Below, piece after piece: positions 55,838 to 64,000 of a stretch of 64,000 bases of DNA. The DNA is from Mytilus californianus (Eukaryota; Mollusca; Bivalvia; Mytilida; Mytilidae), in the NCBI RefSeq assembly GCF_021869535.1, contig NW_026262690.1:10713501-10777500 (forward strand). The letters run 5' to 3'. A program made the position numbers and the translations under genes. A model generated the notes under the pieces. That model did not search any database. It had not been told where the DNA came from and was given only the letters and a program-made list of their open reading frames with translations. The stretch's first letter is position 1. Each line of letters begins with the position of its first letter.

Positions 55838-57065
55838 GTTAGATGGGGTGTGATTGCCAATGAGAAAATTATCCACCATAGTTTAAATGCAGTGGATGCA
55901 AGCAATCATAGGCAACCGTACAGCCTTCAACACACCGTATAGTCGGCTACAAAAGACCACCACGTGAAAATGTGAAACAATTCAAACGAAAAAACTAATG
56001 GTCTAGTTTATAGCTAAACAATCTACAAATAAACAGCTGACCCATGAGCGAATGATACGCCCGTCGTCTTGTGTGTGAATTTTTATGCATTAATCATGAA
56101 CAGTTTCTGACATACGGCGCGACATGCGACCCCCCCCCCCCCCCCCCTTTAAAAAAAAAAAAAAAAACTCAATATCTCTAAAATAAAATTTTGAATCAAA
56201 ACCAAAAAGTATACAGATCTTAAGATTAATATAACTAAGAAGTGTGTAAAATTTAAAGCAATAATCATAAATCGTTTTTGAGATACGGCGCGACATGTGA
56301 AAACCCCCCTTTTAAAAAAAAACCAAAAAATCAATATCTCTAAAATAAAATTTTGAATCAAAACCAAAAAGTATACAGATCTTTAGATTAATATAACTAA
56401 GAAGTGTATAAAATTTTAAGCAATAATCATAAATCGTTTTTGAGATACGGCGCGACATGTGAAAAACCCCTCCCCCTTTTTTTACAAAATACTCAATAAT
56501 TCAAAAATAAAATTTTGAATCATCACCAAAAAGTATACAGATCTTAAGATTAATATAACTAAGAAGTGTGTAAAGTTTTAAGCAATAATCATAAATTGTT
56601 TTTGAGATACCGCGCGACATGAGAAAAAAAAATACACACACCTGTTTTAGTTACTAAGTCCCGTAACTCCAAAAAGTTTAATCTTATTTTCACCAAAAAG
56701 TATACAGATCGTTTGACCATCATTAGAAACAACTATGTTAAGTTTCATGAAATTTGGATAAGTCGTTCTCAAGTTACGGTGCGACATGTTTACGCCGGAC
56801 AGACAGACGGACAGACGACATTTGTATACCATAATACGTCCCGTCAAAATTTTGACGGTCGTATAAAAACAAATATGACACACATGAAACAACGACAACC
56901 ATTGAACTACAGGTTCCTGACTTGGGGCAGGCATTTAAAGAAAGTGCCCGCGGCGGAGTTTAACATGTATGTAAGCGCTAATCCCTATCCTAACCTAGTG
57001 TTTCATAGCACAGCATAAGAAGAAATTGTAAAGACAGTTTTGATTAGCTCAACTAAATAGATCAG
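55838..57065 (-). repeat. Retroposon family A copy split by a tandem-array insertion
   Basis: 55838-56034 matches the terminal part of A (agatggggtgtgattgcc ... aaacaatctacaaataaac); the next part of A (caaatatgacacacatgaa ... gcggagtttaacatg) appears only from 56866. The interrupted colinearity identifies an ~830-bp insertion. Confidence 0.65.
56035..56865. mobile_element. ~830-bp insertion containing 162-bp tandem units
   Basis: Starts with gatacgcccgtcgtcttgtg and ends with ...gacagacggacagacg, acgtcccgtcaaaattttgacgg (hairpin-like). Inside, three to four units of about 162 bp each carry agtatacagatcttaagatt and gatacggcgcgacatg, plus poly-C/poly-A runs at 56131-56167. I know such arrays as dispersed in bivalve genomes; mechanism unclear. 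Confidence 0.55.
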
Positions 57066-57082
57066 TATGACTAGGTAACATA

Positions 57083-57300
57083 AATCCATCAGCGTGATCT
57101 CGGGTGTTTTGGAATGGTAAGCGGAGTCTGCTTAACTTGTGGCACCCGTCGTGTTATTCGTGAAAGTACAAACCCAGTGATTTGGTTTTTTAGGTAGTTT
57201 ACATTCGAGGAAAAGATGACGGGATTGTGGTTACGACAACTGGAATCTATTCGTCGTCACCTGTGAAACAGATATTTCAAAAAGTTTTTTTTTTCAATTA
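57083..57300 (+). repeat. Possible dispersed retroelement 3' segment
   Basis: ggtaagcggagtctgctta ... ggcacccgtcgtgttattc ... gattgtggttacgacaact resembles a segment I remember following RT genes in bivalves. No second copy here. Confidence 0.3.
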
Positions 57301-57599
57301 GTGCGTGGTATATCAGAAACTGCAACTAATAAAAAAAAGTTTAATATTCATATGTTCAAATGAACATACACGCTAAAAAAAACCTGGAGAATTCTTATTT
57401 CATAGAATTGATGCTTTATTGCTTAGCCCCTCCCCCATTTCCCTTTAACTTTAGTGCGAGTTGATTTAAAGTGTCTCATTTGTTGAAAATACAGTACAAG
57501 TCTTTTGATTTGTGTTGTACCTGCGACAATAATGTAGCGACAGTGAGGTACAACAAACCTATATGCCGTCGTCGGTAGTAATACTATCGTCGGCGTCTT

Positions 57600-57787
57600 C
57601 ATCATTTAGGTTGTTAGGTTTCTAGTTTGAACTGTTTTTATATTTTTCATTTCGAGACCTTTTTAAACTTACTATGCGGTATGAATTTTGCTCATTCTTA
57701 AAGACCATACAGTCACACATATATGTTAACTTCTACGTCATTTTATATATGGTTGAGAGTTGTCTCATTGGCAATCATACCACATTT
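57600..57787 (+). repeat. Retroposon family A copy on the + strand
   Basis: Read on +, ends gagttgtctcattggcaatc, ataccacattttttttt, i.e. the family terminus followed by a homopolymer. This orientation shows the element's 3' end and tail directly. Confidence 0.6.
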
Positions 57788-58394
57788 TTTTTTATTTCTA
57801 TGTAAGGTTTTTTTTTTGGCATTGAATATTACCGAATTAAACTATTTTGATATGATAAATTTGTAAACCTCCATGAATTCTATTAAAATTTTCTGTGATA
57901 GGATGATTTCTTTATTATGTACATCGTTCATTTCTGTAATCATTATTTGTGTTATCCAATTCTTTTAGTTACTACAATTATTCTTTATCCTTTTGCAACC
58001 CATTATTCTCTTTTCTTAATAATTTTTTTTTTGCTATAATAATTATTCTGTATTCTCTGTCTGTATTCTCTGTAAACCCTATCTAGACCTTATCATATAT
58101 ATTTTCAAAAGTCCTACTCACAACTTTGCCTCGTTGACGAGCCCACTTTTTTCAAAATCTTGGATCCACACCTGCCTTTTCATATCATTTTTAATATCAA
58201 TAAATTCATACCCTATCATATATTGTTTGACGAAAAAATAGACCTACTAGAAGCTTTACTGTGCTATTTACTGGAGAGTAAAAATAGATTTGTCAAATAC
58301 CTGATGCAATTATAACTGTGGTAGTGATTGCATCTTGAAAAATATTACACGTATATTTTCGAAAACTTATAATATAATCAGCAACCTAATCATA
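57788..58394. other. No gene seen
   Basis: AT-rich, poly-T runs. Confidence 0.4.
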
Positions 58395-58993
58395 AAGGAG
58401 TAGGCCCGGTAAGACCCTTTTTGGCCCCAACATATAGCATTTATACAAATGTGTTTAAAATGTAAACTGTATCTATTAATTGGAAAGTAGAATACTTTTG
58501 TTACATAAATATGGGCTGTTTTTGACTATACAATGCACATACATAAGGTACTAGCCTCATTAATTCATGCAAAATTACTGAAATCTTCACAATTTTAGCA
58601 TTTGCGCTAATTTCTAGACGGTTTTTGTCTAAAATGGAAGTGGCCGCACTTGTGTTCTGTCTTAATATTCAAATATATGTTGTATTTGATGATAATACAT
58701 AACATATATAAAGATTGAGACTGAACACGAATGCGGCTACTTACTTTTTTTGACAAAAACTATCTGAAAAGCGACGTTTTATGGCATATTTGCTAGATTT
58801 TTCATATCAAGCTTGAATTTGAGCGTCTGTAGATTATATGTCTCTGGTATGACCAAATCAGTTCTAACTTTTTACATAAACTTATTGAATCGAATGAAGT
58901 AGATACTTTAGTGTTTAAAAAATGTCAAAAATCTTTCATCAGATGTACTTTAAATTTAAGGCCAAAATTAACCCTTACCCGGACCTTCTCCTT
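58395..58993. mobile_element. 599-bp palindromic MITE with TA flanks
   Basis: Left aaggagtaggcccggtaaga and right ...ttacccggaccttctcctt are inverse; inner blocks also pair (gtttttgtctaaaatggaag with cttactttttttgacaaaaac, and the cacttgtgttctgtcttaat region with gagactgaacacgaatg). TA dinucleotides flank both ends (58393-58394, 58994-58995). The TA duplication suggests Tc1/mariner-type mobilisation. Confidence 0.65.
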
Positions 58994-58995
58994 TA

Positions 58996-59829
58996 ATATA
59001 AATTATCATATATTTTCTGTGATATTGGTTCATTCTGCACGTAGCCTTTTCGGTATATCGGCATACTCTGCAAAATAATAATGTTTAAGCAGAAAGTAAA
59101 TGTACAGAACCGTTTTAAATATGTCAATGCAAAAGAAAAAATATTTAAAACAAGAAATCACCAAAACGTAACACTAGAAGGACCACATTTCTACGCCTAA
59201 ATATAAAATATATCAACAGATTTTTTTGTTCTGTTTTACTCCGTGTATATTTTCTTAAATTTGCTTATTATGTGTCATCCTTTGTAATAAATGTCTGTAT
59301 TTGATGATCAGCTTCATTTATCGATGTTGTTGTTTGTCGCTTTTTAAAGTTAGAAAATATACTTATTGGTATCATAGATGTTTCGTTAAGGGAATTTTCT
59401 CACAAAGATTTGTCAGGTGAACATTCATCTAGATCTGGATACCACATTTTCACCAATGAGTACATACGAAATGATACTACTTACCCGTTAAAGAGGAAGA
59501 GGTCCGTATTTGAATGTGCGGTAGCGAGGGTAAGGACTTAAAATGTATGCATTTAGCTTACCTAAATATGAAACTGTGGAGCCAAGCTGCACACAGGAAC
59601 CAAAGGAGGTAAATGCAAATCAGTGCACGTGTTGTCAAGTCAAGAGTGAATATAATAGTAATCTTTCACCTGGAGCGTGTTTTATTGGTCTCTTCTGTAC
59701 ATCTCCTGAATGTCTTCTGGTGAAGAGTATAAAAAAATGAATCTGGACCTCTTCTGGAGATATTCTGTAGATGAAGCAATAAACATGATAAAACAAAAAT
59801 TCAATTTGCCGTCGAATACAGCAGATTTG
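58996..59829. other. No assigned gene
   Basis: A 65-codon Cys-containing + frame (59543-59740, NANQCTCCQVKSEYNSNLSP) is open but I do not recognise it; nothing else of note. Confidence 0.35.
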
Positions 59830-61103
59830 TTTTTATAGATAAGATAAGATAACATAATTTTGTTGGTTCAAAATCCAAAATTATAGGATTGTTACCAAGA
59901 CAATAAACATTGACTATAAATAAACATACAAACATAATCTGACCACATTTATAAATATTATATATAACTGTATACATGGTATATCCCCTCCATTATTAAA
60001 AGAAAATATTGTTACACTAATAAATGAATGTATATAATCTCTGCTGAGGAGGTGGTACCACAAAGTTATTTTAAAGTACTCTATAAAGCAATTCTAGAAC
60101 TATATATGGTGCTTATGAATTTTACAATAATTTTAATTATATCAGTCTCACCACAGGTATACAAAAATTTAAATCTTGCTTCATTAGTCATATTTAAAAA
60201 AGGGGGAACTATTTCACTAATTTTGGAAAATAATTGTTCTCTAATTGTATTTAGTTTTGTACATATTATTTAAGGAATGATTGTAATATTTTTTCTGTCT
60301 ATGAAGAAATAACTTAAAAAATGTGGTGCACACTGAATAACCTGTGTAGCGGGTTATTTTAAAGTGTGCACCACATTTTTTATGTTATTTCGAATAGACA
60401 GAAAAAATATTACAGTCATTTCTTATAATTTAATTCTAAATTCAATTTTAAACCGGAGTAAACCATGAAAAAACGTTGATGACGTCACGGTCACATGACA
60501 AAATTATGTCTATGAGCTGATAAACAAAACAACGTCAGCCAATCAGAAGACGCGTTATATCCAAAATTAAATTATTTAACAATAACATGAATAAATAGGT
60601 TTCCAATTTGTAATTTTCTTTAAGCTGTCTATATGTTCTGAGCTTATTACTGTGCAATGATTTATCATCACAAAAAATATTTTCTTTCCAACTATCTATC
60701 ATTAAGTTTGTTTAAGTAAACAATTATTACCAGATTTTATCAAATGCAACCAGAAGCCAATTGACAGTTTTAATGCTTCTATAAAAACTGGATACATACC
60801 AAGTTCAGCTAGTACTGCTAAATTGACAGCTGTTTTATTTACTCCAATTAAAGATTTTGCAAATTTAATCTGAATTTTATTGGTAGCCAATGACCAATAT
60901 TTTGTCTCTAGATTTGTAAAATTTTTAATCATATAACATATAAAGAGACCAAACTTCACTACAATAAAGAAGTATAGGTTTAACACAAGCATCAAAAAGC
61001 TTGAGGTGAGGTAAAACATTAATATTTTCAGAAAATAACAGTTTTCTGATACAAAATATAGCTTTTGAGGTTTTTTATGCCCCCATCGTAGCGGAGGGGG
61101 CAT
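59830..61103 (-). pseudogene. LINE ORF2 3' end, interrupted by a foldback element
   Basis: On -: KFAKSLIGVNKTAVNLAVLA, ELGMYPVFIEALKLSIGFWL (about 60850-60730), DSWKENIFCDDKSLHSNKLR and YRQLKENYKLETYLF (about 60690-60600), then after the insertion FSKISEIVPPFLNMTNEARF and KFLYTCGETDIIKIIVKFI (60230-60080), followed by a 3'UTR ending near 59830 in (gataa)n-like sequence. These are the post-RT C-terminal blocks of a LINE ORF2. The 60271-60590 stretch is foreign. Confidence 0.6.
60271..60425. mobile_element. Foldback (hairpin) element 3
   Basis: 64-bp arms 60271-60334 and 60363-60425 pair with about six mismatches (gtaatattttttctgtctat on one, the inverse on the other; both contain atgtggtgcacact inverse pairs), with an inner stem aataacc/gggttatt. 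Sits inside a LINE coding region. TGACGTCA at 60480-60487 and a CCAAT (ccaatcagaag) near 60540 lie within what appears to be the same insertion (to about 60590). Confidence 0.75.
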
Positions 61104-61680
61104 TAAGTTTTACCCTTGTCCGTCTGTACGTACGTACGTACATCCCAAAATTGGTTTCCGTTCTCTAACTTTAGTTTGTCTCAACCAAATGTTATGAAAC
61201 TTATACACAATGCTTATTACCACAAAACACAGATTAAGTTTGAATTTTGGTGGTGTCACTTTTACCGTTCTAGAGTTATGCCCCTTTACAAATGGAAAAT
61301 TGCTGAATTTATCGTTTCCGTTCTCTAACTTTAGTTTGTCTCAACCAAATGTTATGAAACTTATACACAATGCTTATTACCACAAAACACAGATCAAGTT
61401 TGAATTTTGGTGGCGTCACTTTTACCGTTCTAGAGTTATACCCCTTTACAAATGGAAAAATTGCTGAATTTTTCATTTCCGTTCTCTAACTTAAGTTTGC
61501 CTCATCCAAATGTTATCAAACTTATACACAATGCTTATTACCACAATACACAGATCAAGTTTGAATTTTGGGGGCATCACTTTTACTGTTCTAGAGTTAT
61601 GCCCTTTACAAATGGAAAAATTGCTAAATTTTTCATTTTTTTTTTTAAATTGTTTTGTTATATAAAATTAGGCCGTTAAT
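61078..61680 (+). repeat. Tandem array, three ~160-bp units after a palindromic leader
   Basis: Leader gcccccatcgtagcggaggg, ggcattaag, gtacgtacgtacgt, then units starting tttccgttctctaactt at about 61155, 61314 and 61475, each with caaatgttatgaaacttata and ttttaccgttctagagtta. Overlapping open frames in all three units are by-products of the repeat. Confidence 0.75.
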
Positions 61681-63035
61681 TTTCTTGTTTGAATTGGTTT
61701 ACATTTTTCATGACATGGCCTTTTATAGCCGACTATAAGGTATAGGTTTTTTTAGGCAGTTAAGCTGCCTTATGCGAGCACCCTAGATTTGTTTTCTACC
61801 CAATAAATGCTGAAATACGTGCCATTGTTATTATCTAGCTGGATATAATGTTATTTATAACTAATTGAATAGTTTTTTCATACTTTTAATTCTGGATTAC
61901 AAAAATATGACCAGAAAAAACCTTAAATGATCGTCGAACCACCCAAAAGTTTTGAAGTTGCACATAGGAAGTAGAGCACATTAGGAATCCTTATGTAGTT
62001 TATTATCCCCTGTGCTTTTGGCTAAGATGTCAAAGAACAATTGTATGAAATATTTAATCGCCGAAAATCTTTAAAGACAAGTAGTTTAGATTTCCCAAAT
62101 GGCAAAAGTCGTAGGAATATTGTTTGTCGTCAATACGTGTTACAACTACGTCAGTAGTCTATTAATAAGTTCCACTGTTCATGCTGTTGGCGGCAATTTC
62201 AAATTAGAAGACGAAATTTTCGTATCTTTTCAATTTGGAGGCAGGGGTTCAAATCAGCGGTGGTCCGAGGTCCGCGACCTTCCACTTTTGCAATCGGACT
62301 CTCGACTTGGTTACTAGCTACGCCCGACGGACCTTTCACTTGAAAGAAAATTAAAAATAACTTTGCAAACCTTTTTACCAAAGTCTCTAAATAAACGATC
62401 TCAAAACGTATTTTCATCTTTATTATTCATGACAGCGATGTTCATTTTGTTCAACCGCTAGCTTTATACAGATAATCGCCTACAAGTAATGTGTAAATTC
62501 GAGTAAAATCGTATCTGACTGACAAAAACAACATTGAAAAACAATGGATGCCGTGTAGACAATTACAATAACTGGTCCGATTCCGGAAGCGGATAAGGGT
62601 AATTCCGGGTTTTGGAGATCAACTACAAAAAAAAATGTCAGGCAGGTGACAAAATACATCTATGCATGGTAAATAAATATAAACACTACAAATGGAAACC
62701 AAAAGATATATGTAAAAGAAAGAAAAAGCAAAAAATATTTGATACAGAAACTCAAAATTACTTTTTGACAAATTTTAATGTCAAAATCCAATACAATGTG
62801 ACAGCTGGGAACAGTATATCTAACAATATATACGTTCCTGGTGACAGTATAAATCTTCTTTATTAGTGATAAATGTTGATAATGCATGTAAGATGCTTTT
62901 AAAGTGTAAACATATTACTGCAATTTTTTTCTCAATTTTGAAGGGTCAGTTAACATAGCTGGAAGTTTCTTACTTTGTTTTCGCAAATAGTGCAACTAGA
63001 TTATATGATACCTGAATGTAAGCAAATCATATGAT
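61681..63035. other. No assigned gene
   Basis: 61668-61760 includes family A-like interior (aggccgttaattttcttg, ggccttttatagccgacta). Short frames at 62099-62317 (+) and 62612-62866 (+) are open but unrecognised. Confidence 0.35.
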
Positions 63036-63039
63036 ATAT

Positions 63040-64000
63040 AGGTGGAATCCTTTGGGTCACTCTACCCCCTCCTGTTTGATAACTTTGAAACGGATGAGAT
63101 CCCCACCCCTAAACCATATATATTCATGTATGGGACTATATAACTAATCAAATGAAATATAGGGGGAAGTCCCTAGGGTTACCCCACCCCTCCTGTTTGA
63201 GAACTTGGAAACAGTCGAGATCCCCACCCCTAAACCATATATATTCATGTATGGGACAATATAACTAATCAAATAAAAAAAATACAGGGGAGTCCCTGGG
63301 GTCACCCCAACCCTCCTGTTTGGGAACTTTGAAATGGTCGAGATCCCCACCCCTAAACCAAATATATTCATGTATGGGACAATATAATAAATCAAATGAA
63401 ATATAGAGGGAGTCCCTGCGGTCACCCCACCCCTCCTGTTTGAGAATTTGGAAACGGTCAAGATCCCAAGACAAGACAAGACAATTTATTTAAACTCAAG
63501 CACACGTATGGTGCTACAAGGGGATAACAATTATACATTAACAATTACATATATACTTATACATTTACAAGCAAGAAACACAATAAATAAATAAGTGATA
63601 TCATACAATAAAATTGAAATAAACCATAGTTGGTTGATTTGTTTGCAAAATTCTTAATTGCAACGTGGATATGAAGTTATTGTAACATGCTTTGTATTAT
63701 GAAAATATTTTTTCAATATGTCTTAGAAACATGCGCACTTTTGTTAGCAGTGGCACGTTACAGTGTGATAATAGACCAGTAAGTTTCAATTGGGAAGGAT
63801 TTTGTGTGTAATATGTAGGTATATATCTTTCTCTTAAAGACATAATTTGTTCATTGGAGCATACAAAAAAATAATGATCCCATAAACCATACATATTCAT
63901 GTATGTGACAATATAACAAATGAAATGAAATATAGGGGGAGTCCTTGGGGGTCACCCCACCCCTCCTGTTTGAGAACTTGGAAACGGTCGAGATCCTCAC
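63040..64000 (+). repeat. ~121-bp tandem array interrupted by an insertion
   Basis: Four units (cccacccctcctgtttgaga at about 63056, 63176, 63299, 63419) and a fifth from about 63883 to the window end, each with taaaccatatatattcatgt. The array is cut by the 407-bp insertion at 63469-63875. Confidence 0.8.
63469..63875 (+). mobile_element. 407-bp retroposon-like insertion in the array
   Basis: Flanked by gatccca on both sides (63462-63468, 63876-63882) and ending in an A-rich tail (gagcatacaaaaaaataat). Starts agacaagacaagacaattta. No recognised coding; a SINE or LINE fragment is most likely. Confidence 0.6.

Noticed and set aside
61116-61679. Three staggered + frames of 70-85 codons with similar peptides
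   Set aside because: They are the same frame repeated by the ~160-bp tandem units; no domain similarity.
63144-63479. 111-codon minus-strand frame with internal repeats
   Set aside because: Generated by the 121-bp array.

Overview
This window looks like AT-rich nuclear DNA from a bivalve mollusc. A mussel (Mytilus-like) is the best guess, because the dispersed repeat ending in GGTATGATTGCCAATGAGAC (read on + here) is one I associate with mytilid genomes; that attribution is from memory. I find no complete host gene. One 90-bp exon-like segment (4671-4760) is the only host-gene candidate. Nearly everything recognisable is transposon-derived: LINEs, an EnSpm/CACTA-like transposase relic, a Helitron-like element, several MITE/foldback elements, tandem arrays, and several families of 5'-truncated retroposon tails.

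The centrepiece is one Polinton/Maverick (adintovirus-like) element at 27191-43313, about 16.1 kb. Its ends are defined by three things in the sequence: terminal inverted repeats (about six differences in the first ~88 positions), an exact 6-bp target duplication (gatgtt at 27185-27190 and 43314-43319), and the expected gene set. The + strand half carries a CARD-domain gene, two PC4-like ssDNA-binding-protein genes, an integrase with a chromodomain, a penton-like minor capsid protein, a Lys/Arg-rich basic protein, the double-jelly-roll major capsid protein, an adenain-type protease, an FtsK/HerA-type packaging ATPase, and two small conserved proteins of unknown role. The - strand half carries a protein-primed family B DNA polymerase that converges on the + genes at about 35.2 kb. 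A separate spliced three-exon gene ending in a bZIP-like domain sits between the polymerase start and the right inverted repeat. The polymerase gene has two phase-0 GT-AG introns. Most genes have frameshifts, stops or small deletions, including loss of the polymerase motif B core and of the integrase catalytic Glu, so this copy is a genomic fossil. The unusual points are host-like accessory genes in both arms (CARD on the left, bZIP on the right), a PC4 duplication, and introns in the polymerase.

Left of the Polinton (1-27180): retroelement tails on the - strand (1-2600); an EnSpm-like transposase pseudogene (2859-4431); a broken Tx1/L1-type LINE ORF2 (7418-9967); a much better preserved 5'-truncated LINE of the same broad type with a 15-bp target duplication (11236-12636); a tandem duplication inside a retroposon tail (13294-13725); a Helentron-like element (16900-17558); a foldback element next to four TGACGTCA octamers (19383-19690); a MITE (21143-21536); a retroposon tail with a nested insertion (21614-22910); and a family B retroposon (26330-27140) immediately beside the Polinton.

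Right of the Polinton (43320-64000): two more foldback elements (44129-44276, 60271-60425); several family B tails, one with a nested MITE; a broken CR1-like element with an SGNH-esterase ORF1 and endonuclease (48800-50300); a 20-22 bp minisatellite (54440-54940); nested tandem-array insertions (56035-56865, 61155-61640, 63040-64000); and a LINE 3' end on the - strand. Nested insertions give a partial relative chronology of repeat activity.
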